Shown here one piece after another: positions 16,210 to 24,540 of a stretch of 64,000 nucleotides of DNA (position 1 is the first letter of the stretch; every line of letters starts with the position of its first letter). The position numbers and the translations under genes were made by a program. The stretch comes from Streptomyces sp. SJL17-4 (GTDB lineage Bacteria > Actinomycetota > Actinomycetes > Streptomycetales > Streptomycetaceae), in NCBI RefSeq assembly GCF_036826855.1, contig NZ_CP104578.1, forward strand, positions 7,436,501 through 7,500,500. The letters are read 5' to 3'. The notes under the pieces are model-generated. The model made no database searches and was not told the DNA's origin. It saw only the letters and a program-made list of their open reading frames with translations.

Positions 16210-17886
16210 TCAGTGCGCACGGCGTGGACGGGTCGGCCGGGACTCCCGTACGGCCCCGGGGCCGTCGGCGGCGACAGCGGCCAGGTAGTCGCGGAGCAGG
16301 GCGGTACGGGCGAGCGGGGCGACCAGGCCCACGTATCCGTCGGGCCGCACCAGACGCAGGTCGTCGGGGTGCCCGAGGCGGCCGGCCTCGGCTCCGTCCC
16401 ACGGGGTCACGGGCAGTATCCGGAGCGGGGCGGGGAACCGCGCGCACGCGTCGCGGAGTTCGTCGAGCACGTCCGGGTGGGCGCGGGCGGCGTGCAGGAC
16501 CAGGGTCCACCGCTCGTACCGGAGCAGCGTGTGCAGCCGGGTCGCGGCAGGACTGGTGGGGTCCGTCGGGCAGGTGGTGACCGTGATGTCCGGCATGCGC
16601 TCGCCCGCGCGCGGGCCCGAACGGCGGTGCCGGGCGGGGCGGTGCGAGGACAGCGCACTGTCCGTGTGGTTCCGGCCCAGGTCGCTCAGCCGCAGGTCGA
16701 GCCGGCGCTGGAAGCCGCGCCGGGCCAGGGCGGCCGGCACCGTCGCCGTGAACGCCCGGAAGCCCAGCGGTGGCAGCGGCAGCTCCATGAAGTTGAACCG
16801 CATCTCGCGGATGTACCGCACCGCAAGGAGTCGTTGCTCGTCGCTGTACGTGTCGAGGAGGTCCTCGCCCGCCTGCCCGTGGTGGACGGCGGCGAGCTTC
16901 CACGCGAGGTTGTGGGCGCCGAGGATGCCGACGTTCATGCCGTGCCCGCCGACCGGCGCCCAGGCGTGCGCCGCGTCCCCGGCGAGCAGCCCGCGCCCGC
17001 AGCGGAGCGTGGCGGCGACCCGGTCGCTGAAGCGGGCCCGGTTCAGCCAGGGGACCTCGGGGGGCCGGAGACGCAGGTCCGGCATCCCGGCAGTCTCCGC
17101 GACCAGGTCCCGCAGTTCGCCGAGGGTGGGGGCGGCGGACAGCGAGGGATCGGGGTCGTCCCGGAAGCAGAAGAAGCGGTAGCCCCCGCCGGGCAGCGGG
17201 AACACGAGCAGGGAACGGTGCGGGGCCAGGAAGATGTGCCCCCTGCCCGGCTCCTCGCCGAGCGCCCAGGTGGGGTGGGCGTTGCCCTGGACGACCTGGA
17301 GCCCGGTGCGGCGCCGGCCCTCGAACGGGATGCCCAGGCGGTCCCTGACCACGCTGGCGGTGCCCTCGCAGCCGACGATCCAGGGGGCGGCGGCCGACTC
17401 GACGGTGCCGTCCTCGTGCCGCAGGGTGAACTCCGCCCGGTCGTCGTGGACCTTGACGTCCGTCACCTCGGTGTTCCACTCGACGCGGGTGCCGAGCCCG
17501 GCCAGTTCCTCGCTGAGGAGCCGCTCGATGTCGTGCTGCTCGATGTTGAGCGGCCGGGCGTGGGCCGAGCGGGCCCAGCCGGTGACGAGCTCGCCGAGCT
17601 CACGGCCGCGGGCGTGGATCGTCACCATGCCCAGCTCGACGCCGTGCCGCGCGAGCGTCTCACCGACCCCCAGGGCGTCCAGTGCCTCCCGGGCCCGTGC
17701 CCAGAGCACCAGGGCGCGGGCCTCGTGCTTGGTCGCGGGTGCCTTGTCGACGATCCGGACCCGCAGCGCGAGCCGGCGCAGACCGATCGCGAGCGTGAGC
17801 CCGACCGGTCCCGCCCCCACCACACACACGTCCACGTCCCCGTCCCGGGCCCCGTCCGTGCCGCTGCCTGTCTCCACCCGTGTCAC
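16210..17886 (-). CDS. Second FAD-dependent monooxygenase of the bisindole operon
   Basis: About 558 aa, class-A flavin monooxygenase with VCVVGAGPVGLTLAIGL near the N-terminus, the DG-type motif near IVGCEGTASVVRDRLG, GLLAGDAAHAWAPVGGHGMN for the FAD ribityl chain, and a C-terminal thioredoxin-like domain. It is distinct from the RebC/StaC-like protein: it lacks RebC blocks such as CPQHWLAPLL. Being first in the operon it is likely a pathway enzyme. Extra flavin monooxygenases in indolotryptoline clusters (cladoniamide, BE-54017) oxidise the indolocarbazole core, and that is the best guess here. The start is uncertain: GTG 17886 follows GGAGGG, while TTG 17901 and GTG 17877 are alternatives. 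Confidence 0.85.
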   Translation of the reverse strand: MTRVETGSGTDGARDGDVDVCVVGAGPVGLTLAIGLRRLALRVRIVDKAPATKHEARALVLWARAREALDALGVGETLARHGVELGMVTIHARGRELGELVTGWARSAHARPLNIEQHDIERLLSEELAGLGTRVEWNTEVTDVKVHDDRAEFTLRHEDGTVESAAAPWIVGCEGTASVVRDRLGIPFEGRRRTGLQVVQGNAHPTWALGEEPGRGHIFLAPHRSLLVFPLPGGGYRFFCFRDDPDPSLSAAPTLGELRDLVAETAGMPDLRLRPPEVPWLNRARFSDRVAATLRCGRGLLAGDAAHAWAPVGGHGMNVGILGAHNLAWKLAAVHHGQAGEDLLDTYSDEQRLLAVRYIREMRFNFMELPLPPLGFRAFTATVPAALARRGFQRRLDLRLSDLGRNHTDSALSSHRPARHRRSGPRAGERMPDITVTTCPTDPTSPAATRLHTLLRYERWTLVLHAARAHPDVLDELRDACARFPAPLRILPVTPWDGAEAGRLGHPDDLRLVRPDGYVGLVAPLARTALLRDYLAAVAADGPGAVRESRPTRPRRAH

Positions 17887-18182
17887 CCGCCCTCCGCTCA
17901 ATGTCCTGGCATTCAGCGTGCGGGCGGAAGATCACCTTCAACAGGGCGTGCGGCAGGGCGCGGGGATCATGGCGACCAGGGGAGATGACTACCTGTGCAT
18001 CATCTGGTCCGTTTGCGTGACCGCGGCGGAATTCGGCCTTCTGTTGCACGGAGAGTCACCGGCTTTGGCCGGATCATTACGCTCGGAAGCGGAGTTTTCC
18101 CCAGGTGGCACCCATTCCGCTCCCGACTCGACGTCCCGCCGAGCGCCTTCGCGGCTCGCTCACGCCACGGAGCGTGGCCAGT
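17887..18182. other. Non-coding region upstream of the bisindole operon
   Basis: About 296 bases between the operon start and the end of the AraC gene, both on the minus strand. No credible gene is seen. It must carry the operon promoter if the operon is not read through from the AraC gene. A GAAG-GTGAT-CTTC inverted repeat lies about 50 nt before the first start. I could not assign convincing -35/-10 boxes. Confidence 0.5.
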
Positions 18183-18998
18183 TCACGACACGGGCGCCGG
18201 TTCCTCGCGCCTCCGGGCGAAGCGCCCCGGGGTCGTGCCCACGAGCCGCTTGAAGGAGCGGTTCAGATGGGACTGGTCGTAGAAGCCGGTCGCGGCCGCC
18301 ACCTCCCCGGGCGCCTGCCCGTCCAGGAGCAGCCGCCGGGCCCGGTCGAGCCGCCGGGCCGTCAGGTATTGGTGCGGGGCGATGCCGAACGCGCCGCTGA
18401 ACGCCCGTACCAGATGGGCGGGATGGGCGTGCAGGAGCCGCGCGGCCTCGTCCAGGGTCACCCCTTCGAGCAGCCGGGCGTCGAGGAGTTCGCGGAGGCG
18501 GTGGGCCACTCCGGGATCGGCGGGTCGCGCGCGGGTGACCGCCTGGGGCCGCAGACGGGTGCGGAGCCGTTCACGGATGAGCGCGAGCCGGCTCTGTGCC
18601 TCCAGTTCGCCGCCCCGGTCCGCGAGTGCCGTGTGCAGCTGACCGACGCGACGGCGCAGCAGCGGATCGACGAGATCGGGCCCGTCCACCGCCGCGCCGA
18701 TGAAGCTCTCGTCCAACTGGGTCAGGTCCAGATAGAGGACCCGCTTGCGGAAGCCGTGCGGGGTCGCGGGCGAGCCGTTGTGCGGCACCTGCGGCGGGAG
18801 CAGGGACACCGTGTCGCCCGGGGTGCCGTGCTCACGCCGGTCGAGGTCGTAGCGGACGGCCCCGTCGTCGACGATGAGCAGGGTCCACACGTCGTGGACG
18901 TGCATCGGGTAGGCGTGCGCGGTGAAGTGGGCGTGGAAGACCTCCACGACTCCCGGCACGCGCGGGCGCCATGCCGAAACCTGCTGACCGGCCACCAT
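18183..18998 (-). CDS. AraC-family transcriptional regulator
   Basis: A 271-aa regulator with an N-terminal cupin-like sensing domain (HFTAHAYPMHVHDVWTLL, then GDTVSLLPPQVPHNG) and a C-terminal AraC DNA-binding domain (LDEAARLLHAHPAHLVRAFS, with GFYDQSHLNRSFKRLVG as second helix-turn-helix). The divergent gene at 19048 is a DUF2000 protein. AraC/DUF2000 pairs recur in actinobacteria, so its main target may be that gene, yet it is also the nearest regulator to the bisindole operon 300 nt downstream. ATG 18998 is 6 nt from a TACATT -10-like box, suggesting a leaderless message. Confidence 0.9.
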   Translation of the reverse strand: MVAGQQVSAWRPRVPGVVEVFHAHFTAHAYPMHVHDVWTLLIVDDGAVRYDLDRREHGTPGDTVSLLPPQVPHNGSPATPHGFRKRVLYLDLTQLDESFIGAAVDGPDLVDPLLRRRVGQLHTALADRGGELEAQSRLALIRERLRTRLRPQAVTRARPADPGVAHRLRELLDARLLEGVTLDEAARLLHAHPAHLVRAFSGAFGIAPHQYLTARRLDRARRLLLDGQAPGEVAAATGFYDQSHLNRSFKRLVGTTPGRFARRREEPAPVS

Positions 18999-19047
18999 GC
19001 AAGGAATGTACAAGACGGCATGGAGGCCCGATCGGCAGTCTCGGACC

Positions 19048-19536
19048 ATGACGACGACGATGACGACCATGACGACCACGGCCACCATGACGGCGGCCAT
19101 GACGACCGGCGACACCGTGCCGCCCGTCCGCTTCGACACCAAGATCGCTGTACTCCTCCGCGAGGACCTGGAGACCTGGCAGCGCCTGAACGTCACCGCG
19201 TTCCTGGTCAGCGGCCTCGGCTCGGAGCTGCCCGAGGTGATCGGCGAGCCGTACGCGGACGCCGACGGCACCCCGTACCTGCCGATGTTCCGACAGCCCG
19301 TGCTCGTCTTCGAGGGGCCGAAGGAGACGCTGACGACGGCGCACGCCCGCGCACTCTCCCGCGCGCTCCCGCGGGCGGTGTTCACGACCGAACTGTTCTC
19401 CACCGGCAACGACCGCGACAACCGCGCGGCCGTACGGGCCGTGGGGACCGGCGGGCTGGACCTGGCGGGCCTCGCCGTGTACGGGCCGCGCAACGCGGTC
19501 GACAAGGTACTCAAGGGTGCCCGGATGCATCCCTGA
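19048..19536 (+). CDS. DUF2000-family protein
   Basis: About 162 aa. The core from FDTKIAVLLREDLETWQRLNVTAFL to DLAGLAVYGPRNAVDKVLKGA matches the small DUF2000 fold (peptidyl-tRNA-hydrolase-II-like), of unknown activity. It is divergent from the AraC gene with 49 nt between the starts, implying shared control. The first 20 codons are an ATG-ACG-ACS microsatellite (MTTTMTTMTTTATMTAAMTT) with six in-frame ATG codons. The true start could therefore be any of them, and the last, at about 19099, fits family length best. Confidence 0.82.
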   Translation: MTTTMTTMTTTATMTAAMTTGDTVPPVRFDTKIAVLLREDLETWQRLNVTAFLVSGLGSELPEVIGEPYADADGTPYLPMFRQPVLVFEGPKETLTTAHARALSRALPRAVFTTELFSTGNDRDNRAAVRAVGTGGLDLAGLAVYGPRNAVDKVLKGARMHP

Positions 19537-19678
19537 CGGCCCTGGAGCGCCGGGAAATGCCCCGGTCCCTTCCGCATCGATCGGCCGCATTGCGCAGCGC
19601 CCGCCCCCAGGTACTCGGCTAGGGTGATTCGATAGGGAATGCGCCCCCCGGGGCCGGGCCGATGCGTAGGTCGATGCG

Positions 19679-21739
19679 TTGGAGACTCACGAGTCGTCGA
19701 GCAGGGTTCCGCAGCCGCCCCGGGCGGCCGTCGGGGACGCGGGTGTGCTCCGCGAGCTGCTCCCGATCGCTCTGTGGCGTGAGGACGCCGAGGGCCGCAT
19801 CGTCGAGTGGTCGCTCGCCGCGCAGGATCTGCTCGGCCACCGCCAGGAGCACGTGATCGGGCGGCTCGCCACCCCCCTCCTCGTCCCCGACGCCAACCGT
19901 GAACTCGCCGAACGGCTCACCCGTCGCGTCCAGGCCGGCGAGACCATGGTCGGCACCCTCCCCGTCCGGCACCGCGACGGGCACACGGTCGCCATGGAGA
20001 TGTGGATCGTGCCGGCCGCCGACCCGGAAGGCCGGCCGGGCGCGATGCTCATCGCGGTGGAGACCTCCGAGGTCCTGCGCATGCGGGAGAACCTCGCGGC
20101 GATGGAGAGCCTCTTCACCCAGTCACCGATCGGTCTCGCCCTGCTCGGCCCCGACCTGCGGTTCCTCAGGATCAACGACGCCCTGGCCCGGATGAACGGG
20201 GTGTCGGCCGCCGAGCACGTGGGCCGCCGCCTCACCGAGGTGGTGCCCGGTGTCAACGCCGCCTCGCTCGAATCCCTGATGCGCCAGGTGTTGGAGAGCG
20301 GCAACGCCGTCGTCGACGCCCGCCGGGTCGGCCGTACCCCCGCCGACCCCGACCGCGACCACATCTGGTCCTGCTCGTACGCCCCGCTCATCGACCGCAC
20401 CGACCGGCGGTCCCTGGGGCTCATCGCGTCCCTCGTGGACATCACCGAGAGCCAGGAGGCACACACGGAGGTCGAACGGGCCCGCCACCGTTTCGCCCTG
20501 CTCGCCGAGGCCGGGGCGCGGATCGGCACGACCCTGGACCTGCAGCAGACGGCCGAGGAGGCGGTACGTTTCCTCGTGCCCCAGCTGGCCGACTCGGCGG
20601 ACGTGCAGATGCTGGAGTCCGTCCTCGAACCGGACGACCCGGTCGCCTCCACGCGCGGGGTGCTCCGTCGACTCGCGGCCCGCTTCCCGGACCCCACGGC
20701 CCCCACGTCCCTGCTCGTCCCGGGACAGACCTTCCAGATTCCGCTGGACTCCGTGTACGAGGAGGTCGTCGCCCGCGGCCGTCCCACGAACCTCTTCACG
20801 TCCGACATCCCGGAACTCTTCACCGACCCGCGCACCGAGGCGCTCCGCACCTACTTCGCCACCCGCATCGGCTCGGCACGGCTCGTCCCCATGGTGGCCC
20901 GCGGCCAGGTGCTCGGATCGGTCACGGTGACCCGGCTGCGTACCCGGGAGCCCTTCGACGAGCAGGACTGCGTCCTCATCGACGAGGTCGTGGCGCGGGC
21001 CGCCCTCAACATCGACAACGCGCGCCTCTACACCACCCAGCGGGAGGCCGCCCTCACCCTTCAGCGCAGCCTCACCAACAGCGCGCTGCCCGCTGTCACC
21101 GGGCTCGAACTCACCGGCCGCTACCTGCCCGCGAGCGCCCATGACGTCGGCGGCGACTGGTTCGACGTCATCACCGTGCCCGGCGGCAGGACGGGCCTCG
21201 TCATCGGCGACGTCATGGGGCACGGCATCCACGCGGCCGCGGTGATGGGCCAACTGCGCACGGCGGTACGGACCCTGGCCCGCCATGACATCCCGCCGGC
21301 CGAGATGCTGAGCTCCCTCGACGCCGTCGTCGCCGACATCGGCGAGGACACGATGGCGACCTGCGTGTACGCCGTCCACGACCCGGCCACCCGCGGCTGG
21401 GTCATCGCGCGCGCCGGCCATCCACCGCCGGCCGTGGCCACCCCGGACGGGACGATCACCTTCCTCGACGGGCCGCCGGGAACCCCGCTGGGCACGGGCG
21501 CCCACGACTTCGGCACCGAGGAGGTCACCCTGCCCGCGGGCGCCCTGCTCGTCCTCTACACGGACGGCCTCATCGAAGCCCGCGACCGCGACCTGGACGA
21601 GGGGATGCGGCAGCTCGCCAGGGCGCTGCGGCACCTCGACCGCCCCCTGGACGAGCTGTGCGACGAGGTTCTGGAGAAGCTGCTCGCGGGGCCCGCGCAG
21701 GACGATGTGGCGATGCTGCTCGCCCGTATGACCCGCTGA
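19679..21739 (+). CDS. PAS-PAS-GAF-SpoIIE (PP2C-type) phosphatase
   Basis: A 686-aa signalling phosphatase. Two PAS modules come first (about residues 20-130 and 140-260, the second with LFTQSPIGLALLGPDLRFLR). A GAF domain follows at about 270-445, then the SpoIIE/PP2C catalytic domain with ASAHDVGGDWFDV and VIGDVMGHGIHAA supplying metal-binding Asp residues, and ending GPAQDDVAMLLARM. Such proteins dephosphorylate anti-sigma-factor antagonists. No anti-sigma kinase domain is fused, unlike many Streptomyces relatives. TTG 19679 is the start that keeps the first PAS intact, with AGG about 10 nt ahead. Confidence 0.9.
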   Translation: METHESSSRVPQPPRAAVGDAGVLRELLPIALWREDAEGRIVEWSLAAQDLLGHRQEHVIGRLATPLLVPDANRELAERLTRRVQAGETMVGTLPVRHRDGHTVAMEMWIVPAADPEGRPGAMLIAVETSEVLRMRENLAAMESLFTQSPIGLALLGPDLRFLRINDALARMNGVSAAEHVGRRLTEVVPGVNAASLESLMRQVLESGNAVVDARRVGRTPADPDRDHIWSCSYAPLIDRTDRRSLGLIASLVDITESQEAHTEVERARHRFALLAEAGARIGTTLDLQQTAEEAVRFLVPQLADSADVQMLESVLEPDDPVASTRGVLRRLAARFPDPTAPTSLLVPGQTFQIPLDSVYEEVVARGRPTNLFTSDIPELFTDPRTEALRTYFATRIGSARLVPMVARGQVLGSVTVTRLRTREPFDEQDCVLIDEVVARAALNIDNARLYTTQREAALTLQRSLTNSALPAVTGLELTGRYLPASAHDVGGDWFDVITVPGGRTGLVIGDVMGHGIHAAAVMGQLRTAVRTLARHDIPPAEMLSSLDAVVADIGEDTMATCVYAVHDPATRGWVIARAGHPPPAVATPDGTITFLDGPPGTPLGTGAHDFGTEEVTLPAGALLVLYTDGLIEARDRDLDEGMRQLARALRHLDRPLDELCDEVLEKLLAGPAQDDVAMLLARMTR

Positions 21740-21822
21740 ATCCGCGTGCCCGACCGTGCCCGCTGTCCCTCACGGGCCCGCCGGGCGGTCGGCCGACGGG
21801 TGGGGCGACGGACGGGGCGGGA

Positions 21823-22218
21823 TCAGACCCGGTCGATGTGCACGCTCGTCGACTTCACGCGGGCGGTGGCCTGCATGCCGACCTCGAGGCCCAGCTCCTC
21901 CACGGCCTCGCGGGTGAGGAGCGAGACGAGCCGGTGCGGTCCCGCCTGGATCTCCACCTGGGCGGCGATGTCGCCGAGCTTGACGGCCGTGACGATGCCG
22001 GGGAACGCGTTGCGCGCCGACGTGTACGCCACGTCGTCGTCCCCCTGGTCGCTCTGCGCGACCTCGACGGAGAAGGCGGCGAGGTCGCGGCCGTCGATGA
22101 GGCGCCGGCCGTTCTCGTCGCGATGGGTGACGAACCTGCCGCTGTCGGCCCAGCGGCGTGCGGTGTCGGGACTCACGCCCAGCAGGCGTGCTGCCTGCCC
22201 GATGGTGTAGGACTGCAT
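21823..22218 (-). CDS. Helix-turn-helix/TOBE-domain regulator (molybdate-binding type)
   Basis: 131 aa. The N-terminus is a MerR/excisionase-like helix-turn-helix (YTIGQAARLLGVSPDTARRW). The C-terminal 65 residues form a single TOBE/Mop domain (ARNAFPGIVTAVKLGDIAAQ, then ATARVKSTSVHI), which binds molybdate or tungstate. It should be a small metal-oxyanion-responsive regulator, but no mod transport genes lie nearby. A CATAAC -10-like box is 8 nt from ATG 22218, so the mRNA is probably leaderless. An inverted repeat just upstream is a candidate operator. Confidence 0.87.
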   Translation of the reverse strand: MQSYTIGQAARLLGVSPDTARRWADSGRFVTHRDENGRRLIDGRDLAAFSVEVAQSDQGDDDVAYTSARNAFPGIVTAVKLGDIAAQVEIQAGPHRLVSLLTREAVEELGLEVGMQATARVKSTSVHIDRV

Positions 22219-22247
22219 GGGCGGAAGTTATGCGCCTGAGGCTCTCA

Positions 22248-22281
22248 TATGCAAGGGGAAATGCATGTTATGCCTTGCATA
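22248..22281. promoter_or_regulatory. Inverted repeat TATGCAAGG...CCTTGCATA
   Basis: Perfect 9-bp arms at 22248-22256 and 22273-22281, with a further ATGCAT between them, so TGCA half-sites recur at three positions. The site is about 30-60 nt upstream of the TOBE-domain regulator's start, over its expected -35 region, and fits autoregulation. Confidence 0.6.
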
Positions 22282-22299
22282 GGCGACAAAAATCGTGAA

Positions 22300-22779
22300 T
22301 CAGGCGGAGTTCGACCGTCGTCCGACCGCCTCGACCAGCGGCAGCAGCCGGTGAGCCACCCGCTCCCGCAGGGCGATCTCGGTACGGGTACGGACCACCC
22401 CGGGCAGCTGGATGAGCCGCTGGATGACGTCCTCCAGGTGCCCGGCGTCGCGGGCGACCACCCGGGTGAGCAGATCGCCGCCACCGGTGATGGAGAAGGC
22501 CTCCACGATCTCGGGCACGGCCGCGAGCGCGTCACCGACCTCGTCGAGGTGCCCCTGGGTCACCTCGACATGGACGAAGGCGAGCACCGGGTGGCCCAGG
22601 GCGGCGGGAGAGAGGACGGGACCGGTCGCGGTGATCACCCCGTCGCGCTCCAGGCGGTCGATCCTGGCCTGTACGGTGCCCCGCGCCACCCCCAGGATCC
22701 GCGCGTACTCGCGCACGCTCGTCCGCGGCTGCTCGATGAGCAGCCGCAGGATCCGGGTGTCGAGCTCGTCCACGGCCAT
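22300..22779 (-). CDS. Lrp/AsnC-family transcriptional regulator
   Basis: 159 aa. The N-terminal helix-turn-helix is LDTRILRLLIEQPRTSVREY with GVARGTVQARIDRLERDGVI. The C-terminal RAM/ligand domain begins LAFVHVEVTQG and includes SITGGGDLLTRVVARD. It probably senses an amino acid. ATG 22779 gives a protein of normal family length; a very long open frame continuing upstream is a high-GC artefact. It is divergent from the FAD-Rieske gene at 23029, with 250 bases of degenerate CCCTGGG-containing repeats between them. Confidence 0.92.
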   Translation of the reverse strand: MAVDELDTRILRLLIEQPRTSVREYARILGVARGTVQARIDRLERDGVITATGPVLSPAALGHPVLAFVHVEVTQGHLDEVGDALAAVPEIVEAFSITGGGDLLTRVVARDAGHLEDVIQRLIQLPGVVRTRTEIALRERVAHRLLPLVEAVGRRSNSA

Positions 22780-23028
22780 ACTCCGCGGGCCTCCTCTGTT
22801 CCTTCGGTGCGCTACGGGGACCCTGGGCTCGGAGGCCCTGGGTTCGAGGTCCCTGGGTACGGGGCCCCGGGTTCGGAATCGTTTCACTCCGGTGTGGAAT
22901 CCGCTCCCCCAGGGTCCCTCCGGGCGTCGGCCGATGGCCGAAGGGCGACTGTGGCCGGAGGCTCCGGGTAGGCGCCCGAGGAGGAGTGCCGCGTGCCGCC
23001 CGCCGGGCACCCGCGGAGAGGAGCGATC

Positions 23029-24441
23029 ATGCGACGCGGATCCGGGAACTCGTACTGGATGGCCTCGGCGCCGCCGCCCGGCGCCGGGCACCCGCCCCTG
23101 GACAGTGATCTCTCCGCCGACGTGGTCGTCGTCGGAGCCGGCGTCGCCGGAGTGTGCACCGCACGGGAGCTGGCCCGCGCGGGGGCCGACGTGGTCCTCC
23201 TGGAGGCCGACCGGATCGCGACGGGAGCGACCGGACACGCCGCCGGCGAACTGACCTCCCTGCACGGCCTCTGCTACGCACGGCTGCGCCGCCGCCGGGG
23301 TGCGGAGGCCGCCGCCCTGTACGCCGACGCCCAGGAGGACGCCCTGCGTCAGGTGGTGCGGGACTGCGCGGAACTGGGTGTCGACGCGGAGATCGAACGT
23401 CGGCCGGCGTTCACGTACACCGTCGACGAGGGGAGAGCGGCGGAGATCCGCGAGGAGGCGGATGCCGCCGAGGAGGCGGGCCTGCGGGCGACGGCGGTGA
23501 CGGACACGGGGCTTCCGTCCCCGGTCGTGGCCGCCGTGCGGGTGGAGGACCAGGTGCAGTTCCACCCGCGCCGGTTCCTGCTCGGCCTGGCGGACGACTT
23601 CGTCGCGCGGGGCGGTCGCCTGTACGAGGGCACGCGCGTCACCGAACTCCACGACGGCGCCGAATGCCGTCTCGCGGTGGAGGGGGGAGCCACGGTCCAC
23701 GCCCGGGACGTCGTCCTCGCCACCCACTTCCCGCTCCGCTGCCACAGCAGCCTCCTGGTGCGCCTGTCGGTGCGCCGCGAGCTCGTCGTCGCCGCGTCCG
23801 TGGACGCACGCCATGCCCCGTACGGCATGTACCTGGCAGTCGACGACGGCGCCCGGTCGGTGCGTGCGGCTCCGCTGGGAGAGGGACGGCGGTTGCTGAC
23901 CGTGGCGGGTGAGGCGTTCGAGCCGGGGAGCGGGGGCGTGCGCGAGCGCTACGACAGCCTGGAGGGCTGGGCGCGCGAGCACCTGCCGGGCTTCGCCGAG
24001 GTGCCGGAGATCCACCGATGGGCGGCCCAGGACGTCCACACGCCGGACGGGATGCCCTGCGTGGGCCACGAACACCCGGACACCCAGCACGTCTACCTCG
24101 CCACCGGCTTCGGCGGATGGGGCTTCAGCAACGGTGTCGCCGCGGGCCGCCTGCTGGCAGCGCACGTGACGGGCGCCCCGCGCCCGGCCTGGACGGAACT
24201 CGTCGACCCGCGCCGCCATCTGCCGGTACGTGAGGTACCCGGGGTCGTACGGCAACAGTCCACGGTGGCGCGCCACTACGTGGCGGGTTTCCGGACGGCG
24301 CGACGCTGCACCCACATGGGCTGCGAACTGGGCTTCAACGAGGCCGAGGAGACCTGGGAGTGCCCCTGTCACGGCTCCCGCTTCGCAGCCGACGGCAGCG
24401 TCCTCCAGGGCCCGGCCACGCGCGCGCTGGCGGAGGAGTGA
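23029..24441 (+). CDS. FAD-dependent oxidoreductase fused to a C-terminal Rieske domain
   Basis: 470 aa. A DAO-type FAD domain (VVVVGAGVAGVCTARELARAG) covers about the first 360 residues, with LATGFGGWGFSNGVAAGRLL closing the FAD site. The last 70 residues carry the Rieske ligands CTHMGC and CPCHGS and the GSVLQGPATRAL ending. In relatives the flavin oxidises an amine and the 2Fe-2S centre takes or gives electrons; the substrate is unknown. ATG 23029 is chosen for its GGAGAGGAGC site, rather than the in-frame codon at 22993. Control by the divergent Lrp gene is plausible. Confidence 0.88.
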   Translation: MRRGSGNSYWMASAPPPGAGHPPLDSDLSADVVVVGAGVAGVCTARELARAGADVVLLEADRIATGATGHAAGELTSLHGLCYARLRRRRGAEAAALYADAQEDALRQVVRDCAELGVDAEIERRPAFTYTVDEGRAAEIREEADAAEEAGLRATAVTDTGLPSPVVAAVRVEDQVQFHPRRFLLGLADDFVARGGRLYEGTRVTELHDGAECRLAVEGGATVHARDVVLATHFPLRCHSSLLVRLSVRRELVVAASVDARHAPYGMYLAVDDGARSVRAAPLGEGRRLLTVAGEAFEPGSGGVRERYDSLEGWAREHLPGFAEVPEIHRWAAQDVHTPDGMPCVGHEHPDTQHVYLATGFGGWGFSNGVAAGRLLAAHVTGAPRPAWTELVDPRRHLPVREVPGVVRQQSTVARHYVAGFRTARRCTHMGCELGFNEAEETWECPCHGSRFAADGSVLQGPATRALAEE

Positions 24442-24540
24442 GCCGTAGCGCGAGCCCGAGCGGGTGATCGGACCGGGCATCCGGCGGAGGCGCCGAGCGG
24501 GATCCCGGCCCCCGAGCGCGGTCGGCGCAGAGTGGGCGGC

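Noticed and set aside
17995..18282. Plus-strand open frame between the AraC gene and the bisindole operon
   Set aside because: No ribosome-binding site, no domain and overlap with the AraC gene end.
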